Of a stretch of 64,000 nucleotides of DNA, positions 46,832 to 58,300 are shown in pieces. The stretch is from positions 372,001 through 436,000 of the forward strand of contig JASJFT010000014.1 in NCBI GenBank assembly GCA_030770425.1, given 5' to 3'. A model generated the notes under the pieces. That model was not told where the DNA came from and did not search any database. It saw only the letters and a program-made list of their open reading frames with translations. The DNA is from Darksidea phi (Eukaryota > Ascomycota > Dothideomycetes > Pleosporales > Lentitheciaceae). A program made the position numbers and the translations under genes. Numbering within the stretch: position 1 is the first letter of the stretch; the number at the start of each line of letters is the position of its first letter.

Positions 46832-47987
46832 TGTGAAGAAGAGTCGAAAGTTGGAAGTTGTAGAGAATTGAAAAAGAAGTTTGAAAGTTGGTAGTCGAAG
46901 AGCTGCTGTGTATAGCAAGTAGAGTTGAGGAGAGTGTAGAGAAGGTTTGGGAGAAGCCAGAGGGCCCGCGGCGAGCTTTTTGTGCACGGCGGGGCCCGCT
47001 AAGCCTACAATAGCTACAATAGCAAGCGTTTGTCGAGCCCTTGCTATTGTTCGCCATTCGGGGAGTGGTGAAGGGTGGTGATGGTGAAGAGTGGCGGAGG
47101 GGGTGGTGGTGAATGGTCCGAGTGCAACCCGAAATGAGAAGCGGTGTGGACAATATCAAACACAATACAAGATGGGGCACTCAGACAAATAGGAGCTACA
47201 ATATCATGTGGAACCGGTGAAAGAGATGATAAACGGAAATCCGTTGTGTGACGCTGCCACCAGGCTGTCCCAGACGCCATTTGGATAATTGATGATATCT
47301 CTTTCAAATTTCAAAAGGAATAAACCCATAGAGCAAATTTCGCAAGATAGAAATGACAGAAAACGAACACAATAAGAATGTTCACATACCTTTCACTCGA
47401 ATATGCGTTGCTAGCCCCGTATGAATAGCTCAAGAGCAACCCCGCAGTCTCCACAAGCCTAACGGTACGTCGATGAAGGGAAACTCGCTCGGGCGTTTGG
47501 CAACAGGTCAGACTAGCCCAAATAATTGACCGCGAGGGCAAGAAATCAGCTTGGACAACTCTTTAGACAGCTCGGTGAAGAGGTGAAGTCTCGCGATCGG
47601 CCGGGGGGACCCAACGGACTTTAAGCGCAGCACTTGCTGCAACAAGGCAAGTCAGCACCAGCTCTGGAGCCGCCCGCCGTACGTTTCATGAGTAGCCCCG
47701 TTTCACTACCCCTGCTCACACCAAGCCCTCTCGCCTTAGGCAACCACTCGCAGGGCGCTTAGCGGTGACGTGCATTGCGGCTTCAAAAAGTTATTGGCAT
47801 GTGTTTGTGATTTTGTTCGCGGAGACTTGGCTGAATGATGGCTGCCTAGCGGCGTGACGTTGATGTTGGGCTGGAGAAAACCCCGCGCAGCCGCCACCTT
47901 CTGCGGCCGGCATCCAACTTTTTTGAAGCTCGACACGAAACTTCGAAAGACATCCCGCTATTCCACCAAGCCTGCACGACGAATACC
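46832..47987. promoter_or_regulatory. divergent promoter region, eIF4E-like and NOPCHAP1-like genes
   Basis: A 1156-nt region between opposed starts. A purine-rich stretch (GGTGGTGATGGTGAAGAGTG, near 47071-47090) lies in the leader of the eIF4E-like gene. Short minus ORFs at 47044-47541 have no recognisable domain. Confidence 0.45.
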
Positions 47988-48782
47988 ATGGCGCCCATGA
48001 CACGCTCCGAAAGGGCCGCTCACCCGTATCAGAGACATCTCGACGCTTACCAACGAGCCGCGGACCGCGCAAAACGCGTAAAGCTTCAGCACGACAGCTC
48101 TTCCGAGCCATCGACCGTCTCCGACGATTCCGCCCTTGTACCCACAAGCGTGCCCGAAGATACGACCGACGCTAGCGATGTGGATAGCGACATGTCGAGC
48201 GAGGTTTCCGAGTCGAGCGATGAGCCCAGCGATGAGAGCTCCGAGGAGGACAGTGATATGGAGGAAGCCGGGGACGAGGAACAAGATGAAGAGGGTATCG
48301 TCAATCTGCGCGCGAACAGAGGACAGAAACCGGTCATGAAGCTGGACGGCGATAAGATGGAGGATATACGGCCGTTTTTGAAAGATTTCCTGCCGAAACT
48401 GAAAGCCGCGAATGAGGAACTCGAGGCGCAGAGACAGGCTGGTACGCTTGAAACCGTGGAGCTGGAGGAGGAAGAGGGCAAAGAGGATAACGAGGAGCAG
48501 TACATTGAACTGGTAAGCTCATGGCTGCCTTTAGCGTCCACAATTGGGGATAAAAACACCTGTCGGCTGTTGTTCGCTCTTCAAAGGTAGATGCTAATGT
48601 ACTTGCAGAACCTCGGTCTCGGCGTTCTCGAAGCGGACGGCGAGGACGCAAGCAATGCAGCTAGTATAAGAAATGACGATAACGAGGGAGGGCAGTCACA
48701 GGATGTATTGGGCAAACTCATGGGCCGAGAGAAAGCGGGTGCAGGCGTGCAGATTGTTGAAGAGCAGAAGGATGTGAAGTGA
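47988..48782 (+). CDS. acidic NOPCHAP1-like protein (DUF4598 type)
   Basis: 232 aa from exons 47988-48512 and 48609-48782 (96-nt intron, phase 0). A basic start (residues 1-35) is followed by a long Ser/Asp/Glu tract (about 60-105), typical of nucleolar and ribosome-biogenesis proteins. A conserved helical core comes next, RPFLKDFLPKLKAANEELEA, and the splice joins YIEL to NLGLGVLE, the family's second conserved element. Animal NOPCHAP1 helps assemble box C/D snoRNPs by bridging NOP58 to the R2TP chaperone. The same role here is inferred from resemblance. The C-terminus is Gly/Asp/Gln-rich. Confidence 0.7.
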
Positions 48783-49034
48783 GTGCATTTGTTTTGGATT
48801 TGCATAGTGAGAGTCTCTTTTGTAAGGTAAGCAGGCGTATAACAAAGTAGTTGAATAGAGGAGGTGAGATCAGTCCCGTCCTCCGCCGCGTCTGCTATAT
48901 TGATACAGTCAGCTGTCCTTCTTACTACAAAGTACCATAACCTGAGAAGGTAATCCCGCCGCGCAATCCGTGCGTCGTGTGGATGTCTCTTCAGATAGGT
49001 AGACAGTCTTTGGAAACTCTAAATCTCAAAGCCT

Positions 49035-49837
49035 CTACAAAACATCAAAAATTGCATCCTTCTCTTTCTGCTTCCAAACCCAATCCGCGTTCCCCTCCAA
49101 CTTCGGCTCCTCAATATAACTCCTCACCTCCCTCTTCCTCTTGAAGTCACTCCCAAATCTCTTATCTCGATCCGCAACCGCCTTCTCAAAGTCGAGGAAC
49201 TGCTCCCCCTTTGTGAAACTCGTCATCAGCTTGGGCTCTCCCAATGGCAACTTGTCGCCCCTGTCCACTTGCCACAGATGATACACCTTGCCGTATAGCT
49301 TGACCACCTCCTCCATCTCCTTGTTCTCGGCAAGCTCCCACGCGGCTTCGGGAACGACGGCGGGCTTGGGCATGATAAGCATGCCGGACTTTACTTCGAA
49401 GACGTGCGTATGCCACAGCTTTTGCTCTTCGGGATCGAGAGTGGAGAAGAGACGCGGGGTGATCATGTACTCTGCCAGCGCTTGTGAGCTGATTCTGTAA
49501 TCGAAGCTTGGAAAGAAGTGAACATACCAATGCCAATGATTCGCGCCGGTAGTGTAGGTGAATCATACAAGATACACTGTCTCACTTCATCGTTCAAATG
49601 CGAGCAGTAGTGATTCGCTTCGACACTACGACCGGGCTCGTCGACGTAGACGTGGAAGGCATTGAGGTGTGCGCATATGCGTTCTACAGGCGCAAAGTTC
49701 TAGCAGTTATTAGTAGCTGTTCGGACACTATGTTCCGGAGAGCATACCTGAACAGCAGCGGCTCCCGTTTCAAGCGCCTTGTTCGTAGCCGACTCGGGGC
49801 TGCCCGCAGCTTTGCCGGTCACAGGTAGAGAGTCCAT
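49035..49837 (-). CDS. oil-body-associated protein-like (DUF1264)
   Basis: 232 aa from exons 49837-49748, 49699-49528 and 49471-49035. The core begins NFAPVERICAHLNAFHVYVD after the first splice and contains the conserved ANHYCSHLNDEVRQCILYDS. It continues across the second splice as RIIGIEYMITPRLFSTLDPE, EEQKLWHTHVFEVKSGMLIM and KVYHLWQVDRGDKLPLGEP. These are the signatures of the DUF1264/OBAP family found in fungi, plants and bacteria. Plant members associate with lipid droplets; the fungal role is not established. The 3' end is convergent with the NOPCHAP1-like gene (252 nt apart). Confidence 0.9.
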
Positions 49838-50614
49838 AGTCGGCGTCAGCGTTGTATATATTGTACTAACGGAGTTATAGTTCGTATCGTTTCGTATGTG
49901 GTTATGGTCTCGTTGATGAATTAACTTTTATTACAGAATGTATGGGTAGAAGTTGCAATGAAGCAGCGTTGACGTCATCGTGATGGCCTATCAAACCACG
50001 AGGAACGATCCTTGCGTATCATGCTACAAGATGCGATAGCATGTGCGCGCAAGTTTTGGAATATTGAATGTCTGCAATGTGGTTGTCAATCAACTGGCGA
50101 TGACTGGCATATGGAGGCCATAGGGCTAGCGTGTACTTGATGCGGTTAGTGTACATAGTTCATGCACCGGCTTCCAGCACCCAGCCTCTAGCAGAACAGA
50201 ATCGCTGAAGGGCTATTTTTTACTATACTTTATGTTGTCTAGAGCAATATGCCTTTTCACTATTTATCGAGTACCCGCAGATCAGCCCGACGAACATTCC
50301 AATTAACATTTTTAAAATGTATAGTACCGTGGAAAGTCGTTGATCTACCAAGGGGACAGTCAGTAAAGCGGGCATTTAGAAATATAAGATAAAAGTTGGA
50401 TCTAAAGGCTAACGGAAATCTTTTCTAATCTATCAAAAATGCTCTTAGTTCGGGCTTGTTACAGATAAGATAGCACTATAGGCTGTAAAGCGTGTGTAAA
50501 AGCTTATACTATATTATGTGCGGACCTTGTAAGAATACTCTCACATGTGCACATCTAATGTATAGACCAAATTATAGCTAAAGATATCAGGAGCTATAAA
50601 AATTTTGTCTCGGT
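49838..50614. other. AT-rich intergenic region
   Basis: From about 50215 to 50600 the sequence is clearly AT-rich with many TA steps and no ORF. This could be a remnant of a mutated repeat or simply a 3' spacer. No repeat partner is visible in the window. Confidence 0.5.
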
Positions 50615-51961
50615 CTAAGAAAGTTTAATACAGACACCATACACGCTGATCATTTGAGAAACTACGGTGAACCCACCGATTGCCGGAGCACTGTAAGTCA
50701 AACAAGTAGCCAATTTGTAGAGTGTGGGAAATACTGCCGGAGCCCGCATGTTGCTTTTGTCAATTCCCTGCAAATCAGCCAATGATCCTACAGAATATAA
50801 ATGGCCGACCGGCAAACCCAAACCCCCCACAAGAACGCCGCAAACTTCCCAAACTATTACCCAAACCCTTTGCGCCTGCGTGCTGTCGCCTTTTTGAAAT
50901 TTTGAGAGGCCGCCGATGAATGCTAGGGGTATAACGGCTAGGAAAAAAGTAAGGTAAGTTGCTTCGTTGGACCTTACAGTCTTGAGCATCTGCTTTTCGT
51001 AGTCCACATTCAGTTTACCGACTGTCCCTTCGAAAAGGCAGAAATTCTGCTCCTGCGCTTCTCTTGCTTGTGGTCCTTGTTCCTCCTGTCCTTCTTGCAT
51101 TTCTTGTGCTTGTCTTGCTTCCCTCATAGCTTCAGATTCCACAAGATAAAGCGCAGGATACTCTGGGCACATAAGGCTTCCTAGCAAGTTGATGACTGAC
51201 ATGAAAGCGTAGGGGGCAACTGTGAGTCCGAAAGCAGCATATCCAAACTGACTCAATTGATCCCCTCTTGTCTGGTATAGTGTCACGCAAGAGTAGATGG
51301 ATTGAGCGAGCGACACAAGGATCTTAACAGCATTGTAATTGCTGCAGATTTTTACTTTCATGTCTGAAGGAGTTTCCTGGAAAATGGCATCTCTGGGGAC
51401 GGAAACAAGCGTATATTCATCGGGAATGGGAGTCTTGACGCTTCCATGGATCGTGTCAGAAAACCAGTTAGAATCTAGGAAATATTAGTATATAATATCA
51501 GATAGGCTTGCAACTGGGTAGAACATACGGTGCATTTTGACTAAGCCGAGTTCGCTGTGTAACAAAGCTTCTCTTCTCATCAGGGTGCATAACGCTCCTG
51601 CCCTGGCTGCAGTTTCGATGTCGGTCTTTGCGAACCTGGCTTTGCTGCGAATCGCTCCGAGACCACGCCGAATTCCAGATCCGGGAAGTAGAAGAGCCCC
51701 AATAACGGCTATCACAGTCTCCATAATGCTCTCCCCGGCCTCGATTCTTGTGGTAGCGGCATGCGCAAGGTAATTTCCAACTAAGAATAATAGTATATCT
51801 GTGGCTTTTGCTGGTTTACACATGAGGTCGGGGTCTCCATGGTTGGTGCTGCCACTGGGGAGGACGACCGTATCGTTGCTCGGAATTGGAGTAGCATCAA
51901 TAGCGGCGGTGCACCACAGAAGAAGGGTTGACCGCAAAAGAATCGAACCAAGAGTATTCAT
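50615..51961 (-). CDS. fungal multi-pass membrane protein, unknown function
   Basis: 430 aa from exons 51961-51529 and 51474-50615 (54-nt intron). A signal peptide (about 1-23, SILLRSTLLLWCTAAIDA) precedes a short luminal part and the family motif MCKPAKATDILLFLVGNYLAHA. An Ala/Gly-rich membrane region (VIAVIGALLLPGSG) and KTDIETAARAGALCTLMRRE follow. After the splice come further TM segments (about 175-215, 290-315, 325-355, 400-425) separated by a Glu/Gln-rich loop (EAREAQEMQEGQEEQG-like, about 244-262). This layout is common among ascomycete proteins with no known role. It sits between AT-rich spacers on both sides. Confidence 0.72.
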
Positions 51962-52864
51962 TGGTAAAGCGGCCGGTAGTTCGATAGTACAAAAGTGCAG
52001 ATTTATCGTCGAGATTGTTCATGCGGCGTCAGGCGCTATTTGTGTTCGCTGTAGCCTCAGCCGCATCAGCCTGCTTTTCGTGTTCTGCAAGCCACAGCGC
52101 TTTTATCCACCCCTGATCACTTTTTCCCCCCCTTTCCTGAGGAAAAGCTGCATTGCGCAACTATGCTATTGTAGGGGGTTTGTACTCCAATAATAAACTG
52201 TATATATCTGAAGCCCAGCACTGAAATTTCAACTGCACATAAAAAGAGTAGAACCCCTGATCACTTATTGGACGCCTTCTTTGGATTGCAGCCTGCTGAC
52301 CGTGGTTGCCTAAACGGGTCTGATTAGTTTGCAAGTCCATCATTGATCAACTATTACTTGTAACAGTAGCGGGCGACCCTAATTGGCAATAAGCTAAAGA
52401 TTGATCAAAGACGTGTTTAAGAGTTTGGGACATCAAGTAGAGCTTTACAACCGATAAGTACACTTTGGGTTGTACACTCTGATAGAATTCTTTGTTTTTG
52501 GTTTGCACAGTGGGACTCCCTTTTGTAAACCTTATACACGATATTAGAGCTGTAGAGCTGTACACAGTAAGACCGACGAGGTGAGTACATGCATGCTATA
52601 ACAGCGGAACTTTCAGGAGACTGCGGAGCGCATTGCTTCATTCAAACATATTGTTCTTACAACATGCTTTTGTAGGAAATGAAGAGCGCCAGGCAAGCAC
52701 GAAGGTCATCAAAAGAAGCGACATGTTATGGATACAAATGTGTCATTAATAAGCGACGAGGTGTTATAACGTGTCAGTACGCTCCATCTCCAAGTAGCCT
52801 TTTGAAACGTCAAGCGTCTCCCAGAAAAACAAGATATGGCCGAAACAAGATCGACTTGGAAGAA
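51962..52864. other. AT-leaning intergenic region
   Basis: It has short ORFs without support in several frames (for example 52417-52641 minus, 52679-52912 plus). Mildly AT-rich; no repeat structure was identified. Confidence 0.45.
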
Positions 52865-55375
52865 TCAAACGCGATACCCTGTGTACGCCGGATGTACCCT
52901 CTCATACCTTGAGGGATGATTGTCCCACTCGTCCGTATCCGCCGCCCTACCCAAGCCCATCGGTGCCCTCCCACTGCTCCTCCGTCCAGCCATTGACTGT
53001 CGTCGTGTCTTGATATAATCCACTGCATCTGCGATATCTTGTAGTTCCGTGGGATCATGTTCCCTCTCTGCGATAAACCCTCGCGTTGGCTGTGCCGGAG
53101 GATAATTGTTGTAGACAGGATGCTCGGGCTCAGCGTAGGACATCGAGCGTTGAGGGGCAAAGCGCGTGGATGGCAGGAAAGGATTCTGTTGCACGCTGTG
53201 GCGACGGAGGGGTTGGATGGGCCGTTGCCAGGTGGATGAGGTAGGTGCAACAATGTGGTCATCATAGGGGGCCTCGCGAGAGCTTAAGCGTTGCAGAGGA
53301 TAGTCGTCCCCTCGTGAGTAGTGCATATTCGTTAGGTTGCCATAGTCGGGGTATGACGGTTGGACGAAGCCGTCGTCATGTGGCCGCAAAATAGCAGGAG
53401 GGCGGAGGGGTAACTGACCACTTGCTTCAGGATAGGTACGGCTCAGACGCGCGCGATCGGGCTTGGAAAAAATGCTTCCGTTGGAGTTAGAAAAGCTAGA
53501 CGAGGAGCCACTGGCATAGGATAACTCAGAGTCGCTACCGTTGTTGGAATCGTTGCGGAGCATGGGCTCGGCAGCGTACTTGTTTTGCTTTCTATAAGGC
53601 AATTTATGGGTATCGACTGGCGAGCTGGAAGCGGAACGTCGCGGGTCGCGAGAGCGACCATGTGCGTCTCGACGTTTAGAATTGGCGCGCTGGTCCCGCT
53701 CATTATCCTTGTCGATGCGGATGTTGACAATGTTTTGAGATGGCGCAGCGCCATTAGGGGGTTGAGGTGATGTGCTCTTGCGTGTAGCATTGAACTCGTC
53801 CCGTATTGGAGATTCTTCGTCGGATCTGGTCTGCCTATGGAACCTCTTTGTCTTATGAAATTTGGTGATGCCATCTCGGCCACGGCTTCGGTCCCTTGGT
53901 TTGCTGCGCGACCGGAGTGCGCTTTCTTTGCGATCCCGGCTTCGCGAGCGCTCAATGTAACTATATGAACCATCCTCAACGGACCTGGAACTAAAGCTAT
54001 CATCCGAGTTGGTGTCACTGTCTTCGTTTCGGTACTCATGCCGAGGACTCCTTGGGAACGACTTCTGCTTTTTCAGTATGCGGGGGTCAAGCACTTCGAT
54101 TGGCTGAGCGCGCGGCGGCCCCTGTTTCATTCCCAATTGCTCCGGGGGGAATGCTCCTGGCATGGGTCTGAGCTGCTGATGTGGCATCTGTGGCTGAGTA
54201 AGTTGAGGGGCGGCTTGCGGTTGAGCTACCTGTGGTTGTCTCGGCGGTCCACTAGGCGGTCCACTAGGTGGTCCACTGGGCGGTGGTGGAGGTGGTGGAG
54301 GTGGTGGTATCCCTCCAGCCTGCGGTCCATGTGTTGGAGGCCCGTGGGGAGGTGGAGGTGGCGGCGGTGGTGGAGGCATTCCACCTGGACCGTGGCCTTG
54401 AGCGTGACCTTGTCCTTGACCTGGGCCGTGGCCTTGCCCTGGGCCGTGGCCTTGACCTTGACCTGGGCCGTGGCCTTGCCCTTGACCTGGGCCGTGGCCT
54501 TGCCCTTGACCTGGGCCGTGGCCTTGCCCTGGACCGTGGCCTTGCCCTTGAGGCTGGCCGCGAGCTTGACCAGGTGCCTGAGGATGTGCCTGACCTTGGA
54601 ACTGGCCTTGACCCTGACCCTGTGGCTGGCCTTGGCCTTGGCCTTGATTTTGTCCTTGACTTTGACCTTGTGGTTGAGTTCGATAGGACTGGTGTTGCGT
54701 GTTGGTGTGCTGAGGCTGCGCGTTGCTTGGGCCTTGAGATGGGTTGTTCTTTTGCGTTTGCGCCGGACCTTGCCCCGTTGTACCTTGTGACCGGTATGGG
54801 TCTTGCGCCATCGTACCAGACTTCATCATCTGGTAGGTATCTTGGGGGTCGATAAAGCCTCTCGGAACATTAGTCATCAATCGTGGTTCTGGCTTCAAGA
54901 TCAATTCGATGCGTATGATCTGCTTGTACCCTTTGTTCGGCCAGTTTCTGATGACCTCTTCCTTCAGTTTGATAGAAGCAATCATGTATTGTAAAGTTGG
55001 GTCATATTGCCAAAGGGACTCATTCTGTTCTTGGACGAGACTATCGAGAGCTCTCAAAGCGCTTGCAGGCTTGATACTCATAAGGATGTCGGCAACGTTT
55101 CTGCCTTCCCTTCGAAATCTGGTCATACGATCTTGAACGTCTTGTGCAGAAACACGTTGCTGGCGTGGTTCGGCAGTATCCCAGGACCTGGTGTTTGGTG
55201 GCTTGTGAATGGACCATAGGGACATTTGCGGCTCGTAAAGGCGCTCGCCGGGAGCATATTGGCTGGGAAGTCCTTGCAGACCAGGCTGTTTCGCGCCCTG
55301 CTGGGCGGGATATGGTCCACGAGGCTGGCCGGCAGTCTGTTGACCTTGAAGGTGGGGCTGAAAGTTTCCGTTCAT
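52865..55375 (-). CDS. disordered Gln/Gly/Pro-repeat and RS-rich protein
   Basis: A single-exon 836-aa protein; ATG at 55375 (MNGNFQPHLQG, context CACAATG). A modest conserved-looking part (about 43-185) contains EPQMSLWSIHKPPNTRSWD, RFRREGRNVADILMSIKPAS, and YKQIIRIELILKPEP, predicted mainly helical. Then comes a long Gln/Gly repeat (about 205-335) built on GQGHGPGQGQ units, and two polyproline runs of about ten. A basic Arg/Ser/Asp tract (about 455-500, RSRSRDRKES and RSKPRDRSRGRD) resembles RS splicing-factor tails. The C-terminus is Ser/Tyr-rich with YRPA-like prolines. I do not recognise a family; an RNA-associated or condensate-forming role is a guess from composition. Its upstream spacer is unusually long (4.4 kb). 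Confidence 0.72.
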   Translation of the reverse strand: MNGNFQPHLQGQQTAGQPRGPYPAQQGAKQPGLQGLPSQYAPGERLYEPQMSLWSIHKPPNTRSWDTAEPRQQRVSAQDVQDRMTRFRREGRNVADILMSIKPASALRALDSLVQEQNESLWQYDPTLQYMIASIKLKEEVIRNWPNKGYKQIIRIELILKPEPRLMTNVPRGFIDPQDTYQMMKSGTMAQDPYRSQGTTGQGPAQTQKNNPSQGPSNAQPQHTNTQHQSYRTQPQGQSQGQNQGQGQGQPQGQGQGQFQGQAHPQAPGQARGQPQGQGHGPGQGHGPGQGQGHGPGQGQGHGPGQGQGHGPGQGHGPGQGQGHAQGHGPGGMPPPPPPPPPPHGPPTHGPQAGGIPPPPPPPPPPSGPPSGPPSGPPRQPQVAQPQAAPQLTQPQMPHQQLRPMPGAFPPEQLGMKQGPPRAQPIEVLDPRILKKQKSFPRSPRHEYRNEDSDTNSDDSFSSRSVEDGSYSYIERSRSRDRKESALRSRSKPRDRSRGRDGITKFHKTKRFHRQTRSDEESPIRDEFNATRKSTSPQPPNGAAPSQNIVNIRIDKDNERDQRANSKRRDAHGRSRDPRRSASSSPVDTHKLPYRKQNKYAAEPMLRNDSNNGSDSELSYASGSSSSFSNSNGSIFSKPDRARLSRTYPEASGQLPLRPPAILRPHDDGFVQPSYPDYGNLTNMHYSRGDDYPLQRLSSREAPYDDHIVAPTSSTWQRPIQPLRRHSVQQNPFLPSTRFAPQRSMSYAEPEHPVYNNYPPAQPTRGFIAEREHDPTELQDIADAVDYIKTRRQSMAGRRSSGRAPMGLGRAADTDEWDNHPSRYERVHPAYTGYRV
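54238..54670 (-). repeat. coding minisatellite (Gln-Gly-His-Pro units) and polyproline runs
   Basis: Degenerate tandem units of 12-30 nt built from CCTTGACCTGGGCCGTGG-type sequence (plus strand) lie at about 54390-54560. They continue as less regular Gln-Gly repeats to 54670. GGT/GGA runs at 54283-54312 and 54350-54382 encode proline tracts. All keep the reading frame of the minus-strand gene. Confidence 0.9.
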
Positions 55376-58300
55376 TGTGGTCGGAGATGAGGCGTGAAGT
55401 GAGGGACAAATACAATGATGGTACTATGTTCTGAAGGATGCATAAAACTGGGAGGGGAACGGAGAAATAGTGGGAGGGTCAGGTGGTTGTGATGGGGCAA
55501 AGTGAGAGAATTCAGGCGGACTTGAAATATGGACGGGATATATAGACAATCGGAAGCTTTGTAGTATCACCACATACTGCAGGTTAGTATTGGAACCTAT
55601 CGAGGTCTTGCAATCCAAGAGAGCAACGTTTCCTAAGCTCATGCGTCTATTGCGTCGCTTCCAGCAAAAGTGCATACTCGAAACGATGGATTATGCGAGG
55701 ATGCTGCAAGCCTCGCATATTTACTGGCCGTCAGGACTCACCGGCGGCAAGCCACTAGAGCAATGACGACCGCCGGCAGAAAGCAGGCAAACGGGCTGTG
55801 GCCGGGCAAACGTGGTGCATAGCCGTGTGCACAGGACACATTTGAGGCTCTTATTTGACCGGACGAGTCATTCTTTCGTTTGCTGACCGCCGGCAGCTGA
55901 GGGGGGATTGATAGCCGGGCCGTCCTTCATGCAGGCTAATGCACGTTGCTTCTGCATAGGGCGTTTACTTAGCAGCGATCTCACTGGACCCGGCGGTATC
56001 CGCGACATGGGATAAGCGGGGTCCGTACGGTGGCGGCTCTTCCGCAGCAATGAAAGACGAAATGACGTTTGATGTTGAGGGTGGGTAACGGTACAGAGGA
56101 CGGCGCCGGCAAACTGGTGTTGGCGCTAAAGCGGCCAGCCAGACCTGGACGGCGCCCAGACCACCACTCTCTTCCACCAACTCCCGCGCGGGCCATGACC
56201 AGGCAGTCGAGGGCAACACACGATGGCTAGATTGTTACAACTTGCGCATGTTGGTCCTGAGGGCTGAGCGTCGCACAAGCGGGGCGCGCATCGTGTTGCC
56301 CCGCGCCGACTTTGCCGTCTCGGACGGCACTGCGTTATCACCGCCCAACGGTTGACAGCTTTTCCCTCGTCGTGCAGAGTCCTTGGAATGCAACTCCATA
56401 TACTGAGCGACACCTATCTTTGTATCACCGGGGAGAGTCCCTCACCGCCCCTGACGATTCATCAGCTACCACACACACCTTGGCACAGCATCAGGGACTG
56501 TCCTTCGGCTCGATCCAGAGCGTCCAGAACAGCACCGAGGGACGTACACGTGCAAGCAGGAGACTTTTATTGCCGAATGTGCCATGAGCGAGCGATTTCT
56601 ATGCGTCGTATCCGCAAGTCTTCGGCTGAAAGTTGTGCGAAGCCCTTACCTGCAAGTTGTCACGCTGTCCAGAAATCAGGCTTCCGTTTCAACCAATAGC
56701 CGACATAGTGGTTGATGAGAGACGGGATCCTGGGCAGGGTCTTAGTGTGTCCACACCGGACGTCTTGCAGCATGCCGTCGAGTGACACACCGTAGTCTCA
56801 GCCTTACGCACCACGCCAGCATTTCATTCGGCAAATCTGCTCAGGACGGGAACAGAAAATGAACTCGATAGGCTGGATCGCGCTTGCTTGCTGCTATTGG
56901 CAGTCCCTTCCGACGCTTCTTTTCACGGTTGATATTAGAGCGAGACTCTCATCCACCGGACAGGGCGCGTCGCCCTTTTCCAGTGTGGTCCAGATCGTCC
57001 GGTCATCCCTCGTTACGCCACGAATTAGAGTCTGCAGGTTTCATTTTCATGGCTACCCAAGACTCGGCTCCAAGGCATCATTATTGGCATTCCTTTTCCG
57101 AATTGAACATTGACGCCGCTCTTTGGACAGCTGACACTTGAAACGATCTTGGACCACGCCTATCTGCAGTCACTCAAAGGCGTCTTCTCTGCAGGATAGA
57201 GTTCCCAGGACCGTCTTCTAAGGCATCCATGGATCACTGCGCCAGAAGAATGGTGTGTTTGTAACCAGAACGTACTGCAACATATTCCTAGGACGACAGA
57301 TCGCCGTTGCTTGACCGCTAGCCTAACACGAACGCGGGAAAAGACGTAACAGCCTGCACACTAAATTTATCACTACACTGCAAGATCCCCTTTCCGGCGA
57401 AGTTACCTTTAGAGATCCAAGGATGATCCCATCAACCATGAGCTTACGACAGTCGCATCAACAAAGCAATACCCTCTTCGAGAAACTCTTATCTAAGTGT
57501 TTTGCAGGCATATAATCCTTCGCCAAGGAGGTATCAGTTCCCAACCAACACCAATATCTGAGCTTACATGATGATGTAGAGGTCCAAGCATCACTACTTG
57601 TGCCTCGTCCATTGGACCACTTACTCAACATTCGACCCGGTCTTGAGGTCCCAACTGAACACACATTCGCCTGCCAGGGCTTGCGCCATGCACTACCTTT
57701 GTATGCACTTGGTTTGCCCAATAGAATCGACAAGCCACGGCGCAGATCCCCTTGTTTCTAGCGCGCTCCCCCATCCTCGTCGTACACGGTCGTACTTCAG
57801 CGGTCTAGATCTCAACCAATGCCCTGTCCCCCATACCCCGCTCAGCCGCTTCCCCGCGTCTTGCTCATTAGCCTATGCTTCACCGGTCGGAGCATTGGAA
57901 TGCAGTCATCAAAGCCACATGCCATGCCGCTATACTCCACCAGCTATCACTTCTTTATTCCGTAAGGTGCGACAATGGCGTTTCCCAACAAGCCGAGAAG
58001 AGGCACCGTGCATTTACATGATCGAAGATCGAAAGCAGACGGCTCAGCACCATAGCCACTTGCCGTGTTTCCGGGCCATCACGGCTAGACACATAGCCAT
58101 ATGCCACATACCACAGGAATCTCGCCTCTTTCTATGGTCAACCAAGACGGCGGCCTGCCCGTCATCTTCCTACACACACCGCCACACTTCCGCGTCCTCG
58201 TATCACATCGGCACGGAGAGTTACATCATTTCAATAGGTGGTATGTACGTACTCTCACTAGGCGCAGACACCGATTTCGCCACCGTCCAAGGGAACGTGA

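Noticed and set aside
54038..54855. Plus-strand ORFs of 195-250 aa rich in Leu/Trp/Gly
   Set aside because: They are antisense translations of the Gln/Gly/Pro repeat in the minus-strand gene.
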